Below the pieces are notes generated by a model. It was given only the letters and a program-made list of their open reading frames with translations. It searched no databases and was not told the DNA's origin. From positions 65,503-129,502 of the forward strand of contig CAJFCJ010000040.1 of NCBI GenBank assembly GCA_904063045.1: a stretch of 64,000 nucleotides of DNA, written 5' to 3'. Shown in pieces: positions 48,190-58,205 of the stretch. Each line of letters begins with the position of its first letter. Within the stretch, counting starts at the first letter, position 1. Source of the stretch: Dimorphilus gyrociliatus. Its lineage: Eukaryota > Annelida > Polychaeta > Dinophilidae. Both the position numbers and the translations under genes were made by a program.

Positions 48190-49955
48190 TACACTAAAAT
48201 TCTTCTTGTCATTTTCTTTTCTAATTTTTGAAAGTAGGGTTATAGTGAACAAATTTTTTAGATATTTTGAAAGATGCCTATGATACCCAGTTTGTAAGTA
48301 GTGATAGATGTGTCTGAATGTAAAAATTGTAATGTTACATGAATGCTGTACAAATGCTACTTCCAAATAACTTCTGTTGGATATAATATTTAGTGGACAA
48401 AATATGAACAATATTTGTTAGATATAAGGTTGGGTCAAATTATTTCAAACTTTGTGCTTTTCTTATTAAAACAACTCAACTAATGTCATTGATACTCTCC
48501 AATACTCTTAGTAAATAAAAAAACTTTTATTGTGTAAACACTGTTGAAAATTCATTGCTTTTTTAGTGATTGAGAAAGTTTTTCTAAGTTCTTTTACAGA
48601 TGATCAAAAAGCTATTTTTGGATGACATTTTGAGTGAATGTTTCATAAGAAGGTAGGTATATGTTATAAAAAGGAAAGAAAAAATTTTGATGACTTGCAA
48701 GATGTGGTTGTCCAAAGACAGTTGTAAAATTTCAAAACTGAGAAGAAATAAATAGCCCCAAAAGTAGAGATCAGACTATTTTACAGAGAGCAATCTTCAA
48801 AAAATTTGTTATGTAGCTATTGGATAAATGACAAAAGAACTCAGATAGGGAAAGATTTGTGCTAAATGGATCCACTATGACCTTAATCAGTACTGAAATG
48901 ATTTAAGTGTGAACTCCTTCAGATATACACAGCAGAAGGGAAAGAATTTTTAGAAAAAATGTCACTAGAGTCAATGTGTAGGTACATCTCTATGAAAATA
49001 GGCCTTCTCTGGAAAATGAGTCATATTTCTATATTAACGAAGGCATTTCTAACAATTTCCAGAAATTTCTGATATTTTGTTTTTTTAAAATTCCTATTAA
49101 ACTTTTACTTTAACATCAACTCTGATACTATTCTAACTGTCTTATTACCGTTTGAATCAATTGGTATAAATATTTGTTTTAATCTTAAGCCTATAATGAA
49201 AAATCATAATAAAAAAATGTTTTTGACTGTGTTAAACACAAGGAGTTTTTAGATTTTAAAGTTTCCCAGGCTAAATTTTATTTTTATCAATGTCCTTTGT
49301 CTATTTTATCAATTACCATACAACATAAAATTTCTACAATTACAATATAACAAAGTACACCTCTTCTTATTCAATAAGCCTATAGACATGAGTCCATGCA
49401 AAAATTGAGAGAAATTATTCACCCTCTTTTAAAATGTCTGAAATGTTGCCAAAATGAAAAGAAGTGTAAAGAATATTTTCTCTTTTGTTGTCTGACATTC
49501 CCAACCAAAAATTTTTACCTCCATTGTAAAGCTGATAGTGAATGATTTCTTTATTGCTCCCACCAGCTTTAAGCGTTCAATACAAAACACTATTAAAATA
49601 TATAGAAGAAGAAAAATATTTTGCTGAATAATAAAATACTACTAGTCCTACATTTTTAGGTTAAATACTATGTTTAATAAAATAGCCTGATCTGTTTATT
49701 CAAATTATTCATGAGAAATATTTGACAATTTCTTTGGTTTTTTGTAAAAATATAGAAATATTTCAAAGACTGTTTTATTTAAATTGTCTCCTCATCTATT
49801 GTTAAAAAATCCTTAAAAGCACCCAACTTTTTTTAGTTATCCAAAAATCATGAAGGCGTTTACAATACATAACTTTGCTCTTCTTTTTCTGAGTTTTGGT
49901 TGTATGATTTTTAGATTATTTTTAATATCAAAGCAAATTAATATATTTTTATTTA
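48190..49955. other. Intergenic, mostly unassigned
   Basis: No convincing coding sequence. A short LTR-end remnant (CTACAATTACAATATAACAAAGTACA) lies at about 49333-49358. Confidence 0.5.
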
Positions 49956-49962
49956 TTTACAG

Positions 49963-51450
49963 TAATTACAGTTCATTCAGACAGTTTTAGTCTGAAAGTT
50001 GAATCTCCAGCTCAAATTTTGGAAGATAGTAGTAGTTACAACCTTTATTTCCAACAAATCACTGGAACTCCTACTTGCAGGTATCTTTTACATTAACATT
50101 CAAATCAGGAATCTATCAATTTAATTTGTTTTACAGCTATACACTTACAAAACCAGATGGAACCATTTTACTACAATCCTCAAAATCAGTAAATTCTGCA
50201 CTTGTATATGAAAATTTCCAAGGCAGTTTGTTTTCAGGAACAACTGAGAATTATGTACTGACCTACACTTATTCATGTACCAGTGGAGGGACTACACTTG
50301 AATTTGAAGTTAGAGGATATGTTTATTCACGTGAACGTATGTATTATCAATATTCATTTTCAAGTCCATTTGTGATGTTTTTGATGTTTCATTAGAATAT
50401 GGTAGTGGTAATCTACCTATGGGCTATGGTATTGAAATTGAGATGTCAACTGAGCAAACTTCACCAATTAGAGTCAGAATTCAAGGTGGTAGTGGTGGTG
50501 GCTCATGCAGGTAATTAGTACAATGACAGTCAAATTTTGCAACATCAATTAATGTCTACTTTTGTCTACTTTAGCATAACTCGACCAGACACTTCTATAG
50601 CTACAGTAGATAATGTTGGACCACTTTCAATTGGGCAAGATTCATTGGATATTACAGTTACTAAAACTGGTTCCCAAGAGTCCTTTTTCATAGCTGCAAG
50701 TTGCATATCAAATGGAAAAACATTCCAAAATGAAATTCCAGTTTACTTTTCACCCAATGCTCCTTCACCATGGGCATCTGCAACTGGAGATCCACACTTT
50801 GCACAAAATGTTGTTGACAAATCAACTATGTCTACTAAACAAATATGTTATGATGTAACTGGGAAAATGGGAGATTATATATATATATTGCTGGATTTTC
50901 TCACAGTAGAATAAAGATTTTTGGCCAACTGAAAGATGATTACTATATGCATAAAATTGTCATTCAATCTCCATCTGCCAACATCACAGTATCATTAAAG
51001 GATATTCATCTTGGCCAAAAAGATACCATTCAATGGAATGAAAACTCAAAGCAAATGACTTTGCAAACTAATCAATTGAAATGTGAAATTGTAAATGGGA
51101 AAAAGATTATTTTCACTGAATTAAAGTCATTAAATGCAATTGCTGTTGAGAAATCTAAGCATTTTTTAGGGGAAATGCACCTGGATGTAGGCTTTAGGCT
51201 TATGCCTGAAGATTACAATGAAATGAGTGGACTAATTGGAGATATTGGCCAGAAAAAATTTAAATTCTTCACAGCAGTTCAAATTGGAGAAGATAGTTTA
51301 AACAATGAAATGGTTTCTATTCAAGTTGACAACAAATTTTTGAGAGGAAGTGTTGTACAAAGAAATAAAAAGTCTTGTTGGTTGCTTGATGTAAATGACA
51401 TTTTGAAACCTTTGAAAACAACTGACTATCTTTTCAAAAGAATTGATTAA
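49963..51450 (+). CDS. ITIH C-terminal/vWFD-like secreted protein (frame break in a TA run)
   Basis: Exons begin at about 49963, 50117, 50397 and 50575, separated by short introns; two small Ser/Thr-rich beta domains end in GTPTC and GGSGGGSC. The last exon holds SATGDPHFAQNVVDKS and QICYDVTGKMGDYIYI, the signature of the C-terminal domain of inter-alpha-trypsin-inhibitor heavy chains (GDPHF ... C-F-N/D-I-D-G-K-P-G-D). After a two-base change in a TATATA run near 50880 the frame continues as KIFGQLKDDYY ... SCWLLDVNDILKPLKTTDYL, matching the family's CW....DY ending. So the domain is complete except for the run. The first exon and signal peptide are not certain. The stop is at 51450. Confidence 0.75.
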
Positions 51451-51734
51451 CATTCAAATTAAATATAATATTTACAATTTATATTTTACGATTTACAGAA
51501 GGTAAACCAAACTATTGAGTTAAGTAATACTGTTTCCTAAATTTTGTATATGACATTTGCCTAATGAAAAACAATCTATAATGTAAACAATATATTTTAT
51601 GGAATGTATGAAGGCATAAATACAGACTAACTTTTTGAATTGGACATGAAATAATCTTACAAAAAACAATAATGTATTCTTAATAATTCATATATTTAAA
51701 AGAATGATAACATTATGTAAGTGGATACAACATA

Positions 51735-51880
51735 AAACATCCCTAAATGCATAGTCTAACCCTAACCCTAACTAAGTCCTTGTCACTCCTGAACATTTTT
51801 GATTACCCTGACCCTTAGATGGAACCCCCCTAACTACAAATCAAAGTCTACTTCACTTGTCCTATGAAATTCCTACAATC
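51735..51880 (+). mobile_element. MITE fragment (left and middle)
   Basis: CTAACCCTAACCCTAACTAAG, then GATTACCCTGACCCTTAGATGG and CTAACTACAAATCAAAG, as in copy A; the right end is lost. A further short CCTAACCCATAACCCTAACC array lies at about 52087. Confidence 0.75.
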
Positions 51881-52174
51881 CTGATACAACAAATTGCATT
51901 TTTAATGCAAGTTTACTATTAGATCCACTATAATAATGTACATTTTAATCCCATGTTTATAAAATACAGATTATGGCCCTCTAACCAGTACCCAAATTAG
52001 TGTTTGTCAGGAACCAGCATCTTACTAACACAAGAACAGAAACACCAAGTTGGAAATCAAACCATTAGAAACAGTTCTGTGAGTGGCCTAACCCATAACC
52101 CTAACCCAAACTAACCCTGAACCAAATTTCAAGATAATTGGAGCACTTTGAAATTTTTGATAATTTCAGTTGTT

Positions 52175-52345
52175 GACTCATAAATGATCTTAGAGCAAGA
52201 AACTGTTGGAGCTGATGGAAAGAAAACCAAGAGACCAGTTTCATTTGCATCAAAATTACTTATCAATTCACAGCTCAAGTATGCTGCATATCAAAAAGAA
52301 ACTTTTGCTGTTTATTGGGCAATACAGAAGTTTTCACATTAAAGA
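52175..52345 (+). mobile_element. Gypsy RNase H fragment
   Basis: SFASKLLINSQLKYAAYQKE and the following residues match the start of RNase H of the 58-kb element (about 61650-61760). Both ends are abrupt. Confidence 0.85.
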
Positions 52346-52419
52346 ATAAGAAAACATAACATTTGAAATGTAGAGAAGAATAGAGAAGAACTGAAGTAAA
52401 TCATTTGATTTATGAAAGG

Positions 52420-52458
52420 ACAGTTGACCCTTTTTTTTTGGGGTCAACTGTCTGGATT
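52420..52458. repeat. Short perfect hairpin
   Basis: GACAGTTGACCC, a T run, then GGGTCAACTGTC: 12-bp arms. It could be the fused ends of a small inverted-repeat element or a transcription-stop-like hairpin. Confidence 0.8.
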
Positions 52459-52535
52459 TTTTTTCTTTTGAATTCAAACTATCACATTCTCTTTTTAGTG
52501 AACCAGGCTAAAATCTACCCAAACCCTTTTGTTAT

Positions 52536-53100
52536 TTATAGCTTACCGCAAGAACTTTCATCATCCCCTTCTAAGCAATGTCTTATACCATCACAAACCT
52601 GATCAATATAAATACAATAATTGAATTTTTTACACTTGAACTGTCCACATTTACATTGATGACTTTCCATACAAAACTTTAACTCATTGAAGGGTGGATT
52701 CATTTTTGTTAATAGATAATTTGCTGAGTTATATTTCAATAAACAGCTGTTATTGCTTTTATGCTTTGAATTATAAATCAATTCTTCAGAAAATGAAGTT
52801 TTGTTCAAGATACTTATAAGTAATTCTCTGAAATTACAAAATTCTTCATCTTCAGTAGTTGGACAATCAACTTTAAAATTGCATTCGTAAAATTTTGGAA
52901 TACAATGAGTATTTGAGCATTTAAGCTGTTTTTTGCCACAACCAACTGCAGATACAGATAATAATCGAATTAGTGCAGATATTGGAATATTTAGTTTGTT
53001 TTGTTCTTTTTACAAACTATGATAACAATCTTCATTGCTATAATCTATACAGTCTCCATTGTTGTCACAAAACTTTTCAGTTCTAATACACTGGTGATTG
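52536..53100 (-). pseudogene. LDLa exons of a receptor copy
   Basis: Minus strand: CCSNHQCIRTEKFCDNNGDC (about 53098-53030), KQLKCSNTHCIPKFYEC with CPTTEDEEFC (about 52940-52850) and CGQFKCKKFNYC with QVCDGIRHC (52650-52545). The module spacing copies that of receptor 2. There is no LRR or 7TM downstream. It joins an env fragment at about 53100-53105. Confidence 0.7.
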
Positions 53101-53104
53101 GAGC

Positions 53105-54545
53105 AACATGTTGCTAAAAACCCAATCAACACCAATAGTAAAAACACTTATTTCACCTGATATTTGGGATATAGATAACAATGCTGAAAAATTCCAAATT
53201 GAAATCTACTGCAAGATTCAGACTAGATGATTCAGATTGAAGCACAAAGAAATCACTTTCAACCCATTACCAAAATTAAATATGTGGTATGTAAGTCCAA
53301 CAGGGAACCAATTTCAAACAGTGAAACAAATGGGAAATTTACACTCTTACAGTATAACCCTGATATTGCTAAAAGGAAAGTGGAGGAAAACATGATTGAA
53401 AACACACCACAATTCCAGAAAGTGGACATTGAAAATGCAGTTAGAACATCTGCCTTACTTGGAAACATTAATAAGAACTTTCAAAACTTACAAACTGTAT
53501 TTAAACAAATATCTCAACTTTTATACAATGAGTTTATTGTGAGAAATAAGATGGTTGCATTGCCTACACCTTTGGCATCCCAACTTCCAATAATACTGAA
53601 TCCAACACAAGGAACTCACAGCACCTGACAACACTCAACACATGCACAGAACTAAAATCAGTTCAAGTCATTTGTGACATTGGAATCATAACAAAAAATG
53701 GATTGTGTTCTAAACAATTCCTCATCAAGCATAAAGGATTTCAATTTTCAATTGATCCAATACTACACCATGCCTACCACATAACAAAAGAAGATATAAG
53801 ATATAGGGAATGTGATCAAACACAATATCTCTTTAAAATAAAAAAGAACCCTTTGGATGCTGAAAGGAATCATAATGGAATATCTTCTGGAAGGAAAACT
53901 TTTATCTACTATACAAAGAATGGTTGTAAATTCCCAACAGCTGCTACCAGGTCAATCAGAATGAAAATCAACAATGAAATTGAAGAACCAAAACTGGAAG
54001 TTTCAAGGCTCACTGAGTTACTACAATTAGGTATAAACAATGAAGTTGGCAAAAAACACCAACAGTTCCAACAAGTCATTGACTATATACAAGACACTTT
54101 AACAAGGCAAAACAAGCATATCAACTTTGCTTATAAATTAGGAATTGATTCAAGTATGTCTACACAGCAACACTTATTTTCATCATGGCTAAAAACTCCA
54201 ACCAAAATGCTGAATAACATTGCTTTTCCAACAATAATTATTATTGGCATTGCATTCATACTATGGTTGGCATATAAAAGAAAATTTAGCAAAACTTACT
54301 AGGAAAAGACTTTGGAAATACTTGGAAAGAAAGAATGCCCAAGCCACAGCTCCAGATATTCAACAAGAGGAACTACATGTGCCAACATACTCAACTTTAG
54401 AAATTGACCAAGAAGCAATACCTCTTCAAAACTACCCAACTTTTAAGAAAGAAGATAACAGAGTCATAGTGACAAGTCCCAGACCTTTCGTGGAAGCAAG
54501 GTCTTAAAAGGGTGGGATATCTGTGCACTTAGAAATAATAACGTA
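53105..54545 (+). mobile_element. Gypsy env 3' part, polypurine tract and LTR start
   Basis: Env coding remnants in several frames (53227-53628, 53703-54302, 54303-54507), including a C-terminal membrane anchor (NIAFPTIIIIGIAFILWLAY) and a basic cytoplasmic tail. The stop at 54507 is followed by a purine tract AAAAGGGTGGGATAT and then TGTGCACTTAG, the LTR start, at 54522. The LTR is cut after about 24 bases. The 5' side joins an LDLa fragment. It shows where env ends and gives the element's 3' structure, which the main copy lacks in this window. Confidence 0.8.
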
Positions 54546-54670
54546 ATAATGGGGTCAGAACAGTTTGCCCCTGGACAGTTTGCCCCAGGACAGTTCGCCC
54601 CATTTTAGAGACAGTTCGCCCCATTTTAGGGACAGTTCGCCCTATTTCAGGGATACTTTATCCCTTTCAA
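54546..54670 (+). repeat. Tandem GGACAGTTYGCCCC repeat
   Basis: Five units of 14-21 bases with the core GACAGTTYGCCC, several spaced by CATTTTAG. Markedly GC-rich for this window. It lies directly after the broken LTR start. Confidence 0.85.
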
Positions 54671-54879
54671 GATTGATTGACCCTTCAGTAGGGAAAGAGT
54701 GATGTTCTACTTATTACATTTTGTTATTAGTTATTTTACTGTTATTTTTATATCTTTGATATTCTCAGCAAAACATACCTCATTAATGTTACTGTTACCA
54801 GTTTTTTTTACAAATCTATTTCCTGTTCCTCTGAAGGAAAAGTCTTTTGAATTAAATGAATTTTTATTATTTTGAATGA

Positions 54880-55247
54880 TACTTTACAGAGATTGGTTTA
54901 ACTATTGAATTGATTGGTGTAAAAATGAATTTAAAAACCTGTTGGTGTTGTATGAGGAAATTTTATTGGAATCAGCAAAAAATAAGATGCAAATTATGTA
55001 AACACTTTTATCACCAAAAGTGCTCAAAAGGTAATCGAATTTATTTTTTTTCATTTATTTCAATGAATTTTTTTATAAAGCAGATGCTGATTATTGTGTT
55101 GATTGTTTCAATATTACAAAACAACAAGTTGTTATCAGAATAAGAAGAGTAGATCAAATGATGGAAGAAAATGGATTTGATAAAAGTAGTCCTAAACATA
55201 TGTCTACTGTTAATAAAACCTTTCAGGAAGAAAATCAGGTGATGTAT
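54880..55247 (+). CDS. PHD/FYVE-type zinc-finger protein (partial)
   Basis: Two exons joined across a roughly 50-base intron (about 55031-55083). Zinc-ligand order: C-x2-C (TCWCC), ten residues, C-x2-C (IRCKLC), four residues, H-x2-C (FYHQKC), then C-x2-C (DYCVDC) in the next exon. That makes eight ligands of the C4-H-C3 kind, as in PHD fingers; the basic KIRC and short last spacing also recall FYVE-related fingers. A polar tail follows. The upstream part is not evident; probably a fragment or a short protein. Confidence 0.5.
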
Positions 55248-55520
55248 TAAACTTAATCTTTCTTCAATTATTAACATGAAATTCTGCTTACAGTTAACAT
55301 TATCATTTGATTTTGAAAATAACTTTGTGGAAAATGAGGAAGGAAGAAGTCATTCATCAGTTATTTTGAAGATAAGATATGAGATATAAATGATAAATGA
55401 ATGATATTTAGTAATTCTATTTGTATTATCAAGATGGAAATAACTAAGAAAACAAGTTGGAGTTTTTAGCCATGATGAAAATAAGTGTTGCTGTGTAGTA
55501 TTGGTGGAAATCTTGAAAAC

Positions 55521-56259
55521 TGTGCACTTAGATATAAGGGTACATTAGAAAGACTTCTATTTTATAGGAATTAGACTGATGCAACTATAGAAATACTTAT
55601 ATTTCGTAGGAATTATAGTGGTGGAACTTTAGAAAGACTTTTATTTCATAGAGTTAGCTTTTAGTACTTTAGAAAGAACTCTATTTCGTAAGAAATAGAC
55701 TCTTTGACTGTAACAGATGGTGGCTACTTGGGGAATTAACAAAGGAACAAAGAACATGGAAAAGATGCAGGTCAAACACCAGATGCTGATGAGACAGGCC
55801 TGTTTGCTGTGGCACATGTTTGGCATGTGGCCCTAATCTTAGGATTATATTTTATATGTGTGATATAACAAGTCTTTCATATTTTTGTTACATGAGAATT
55901 ATGAGACCATCAGATTTCAACTTTGTAATCCTTTGACCACTTGAACCCAAGCTTTGGAAAATGTATAAAAGGAAATGCATTTCCTCAGCTTGTCAGTTCA
56001 GTTCTTTAACCGTTAACTGGTTGTTTAAACTTACTTGTTTAGAACTAGAAACTCATTTACTCAATACATATTCTTTGGACGAAATACTGGTATTTTGTTG
56101 AATTAGTTCTACCGAAATTACATTTGTTAAGACTATTTGTGGACAAACTTGAAAGGTTCTAATTGGACCAGTACTTTGGTAAATTGATAAATGATTGGAA
56201 AGGACGAATACTGTTCTGAAGAAGCAGAAATTCCTACAATTACAATACAAAAAAGTACA
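55521..56259 (+). mobile_element. Solo LTR, 739 bp, target duplication AAAAC
   Basis: TGTGCACTTAGATATAAGG at the start, AAAAGTACA at the end, and AAAAC on both sides (55516-55520 and 56260-56264). It contains a TATA-like ATGTATAAAAGG near 55961. It is the longest complete LTR of its subfamily in the window. Confidence 0.95.
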
Positions 56260-56529
56260 AAAACAAAGATTATTAACCTTAACATGTGCTTGTAAATACT
56301 TTTAACTATACACAAATATAAGAATTGTTTTTCTATTCTTCCCTTTATGTTTATCATAAAATAATCACACTACTACTTCCCAATCACAGATGTGCTTCTA
56401 TTACTTTTTTATAATTTACTAGCTTTCTATTCTACAATACAACTATAGTTGTATATTAATCAGTACTTTTAATAATATCTTATAGAGTTAGGAAATGAAA
56501 GAAGCATAAAAAAGAAGTGTCATACACGC

Positions 56530-56655
56530 AAGAAGATCCACCTTCAGAACCTAGAATTTCAATTGCTACATATGTCCCTTCTTCAAATGGTCTATTTCCA
56601 AGTACTGTCAATACTGTTCCTAGGGCTGTTATATCTCCAATATCTGAAAGAATAA
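56530..56655 (-). CDS. Exon of an ITIH-like paralogue
   Basis: After a CTTTCAG acceptor, the minus strand reads DIGDITALGTVLTVLG ... EEGTYVAIEILGSEGGSSC. This parallels the exon of the 50-kb gene that ends IEMSTEQTSPIRVRIQGGSGGGSC. I found no further exons next to it. It is an isolated remnant or part of a gene beyond recognition. Confidence 0.5.
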
Positions 56656-56659
56656 GGTC

Positions 56660-57555
56660 TTTAGAAAGTTGTATTATATTGGGAAAATGAAAAGTATTTA
56701 GAGAGAAAACAAAAATGCTAAAAAAAAAACAAATTCATTATTGCTTTGCTCTGATCATTTGACTTCTAATCTAAAAAAAGAAAATTGATTTATATACAAT
56801 ATTTTTCAGGCCAAATACAGGCACACATATTTGATATAGCAATATACAAATATTCTTTTATTATTGTATTGTGATTGCAAGCATTTCATTCTGAACCAAA
56901 GTAAAATTGTATTTTTGTAATTGTCAGTGTACTTTGTTGTATCTTGATCATAGGAATTTCGTGAAATGTAACAATTTTGGTAACATTAAATTCAAGCATT
57001 GAAAGAGAGAAATTGGAACAATGAATAACTCAAACCTAATCAAATTGGATATATGAATGTTCTAGATATTATTTCTTCAACATCTTAAGAGTATTTTATG
57101 TTACTGGACCAAATATTCAAATTGATTGCCCTATTGATATATTGTGTAAGGCATTTCTACCTGCTCTGCTTTTTCAGAGTTTTTCTATAATTTATATTTA
57201 TGAAACATTCCGAGAATTGTATTCTAGAGAATTAAAAAGAACATCAGTAGTTGTACACATACATTCGTCAGCTATATTCTACAATAGAGAAGTAGTATTG
57301 AACCAGTATTGTACTATGCAGATAGCACTGATAAAGATAAGCAGTAGTGACCTAGTTTCGCATAGGGCAGTGCATACACATTATGCAGCAATAAAACCTA
57401 TTGAATTATATAAAGAATATTTGCTATTTGCAACCTAGCATTAATATTACAATTTATTAATCCATAAATTTATGATTTCAAACTAAAACTAGTTCAATTA
57501 ATTATCAATTATGCTTAAATTCTAAGTTTAGATTATATTCACTATTCAACAGTAT
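56660..57555. other. Unassigned stretch with LTR crumbs
   Basis: Short pieces resembling LTR ends occur near 56860-56965 (TACTTTGTTGTATCTTG). No other feature is supported. Confidence 0.45.
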
Positions 57556-58186
57556 TGTATACACAATACTGTTCTTTTTAACATGCATTAATCAGATATA
57601 CTTCCTCCTTATATGCTGATGCTAAATTTACTAACTCAATCAATTGAATATCATTATTAAGGTAGAATATAAAAATGGTCAAATATACAATATACATGTT
57701 TTCTTGATTGTTGGACTTGTCCTACTAAAATTGTTACATCTTATGCAACTCTCCAACCCTCGAAATTCAACTATTATTTAGAAGAGGAAAACAAGAAAAA
57801 CATGACCATATTTACAACTTTTCTTTGTCTTCAAATGTTACTTTTGTTTTTGTGAACATTGAAATTTGTGAACTATCAACCCTTAAAAGAGTATATAAAC
57901 CCTACAAAATTAACAGTTGATAGTTCAGTTTTCTAACTGTCAGCTAGTTGTTTAAACTAGCTTGTTTAGAACTAGAAGCTCATTTTACTCAATACATATT
58001 CTTTGGACGAAATACTGGTGTTTTGTTAATTAATTTCTACCGAAATTGCCTTTGTTAGACTATTTGTGGACGAACTTTAAAGGCTCTATTTGTGTGAGTA
58101 CTTTGGCAAGTTGGTAAATGATTGGAAAGGACAATTACAGTTGTGACGAACCAGAAATTCCTACAATTACAATACAACAAAGTACA
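57556..58186 (+). mobile_element. 5' LTR of the long gypsy element
   Basis: 631 bp from TGTATACACAATACTG to AAAGTACA, with a solo copy at 46691-47321. A TATA-like GAGTATATAAACCC lies near 57890. The 3' third is shared with the other LTR subfamily (solo LTR at 55.5 kb), while the U3 part is unrelated to it, so the two subfamilies differ in promoter region. Confidence 0.9.
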
Positions 58187-58189
58187 AAT

Positions 58190-58205
58190 ATGGCGCAGTC
58201 AACAG
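58190..58205 (+). promoter_or_regulatory. Primer-binding site (tRNA-Ser-like) overlapping the gag ATG
   Basis: TGGCGCAGTCAACAG follows the LTR end by four bases. TGGCGCAGT is the start of the tRNA-Ser-type primer-binding site used by some insect gypsy-group elements. The ATG of MAQSTAH lies in it. Confidence 0.75.

Noticed and set aside
862-52110. Repeated CCCTAA/TTAGGG runs as evidence for a chromosome end
   Set aside because: They are short, occur in both orientations, and nearly all fall inside the MITE or the 18-19 kb inverted-repeat arms.
57142-57438. 98-codon open frame before the 5' LTR
   Set aside because: No similarity to any domain or to other window genes beyond a short shared 20-odd base stretch with 42.67 kb; composition does not look coding.
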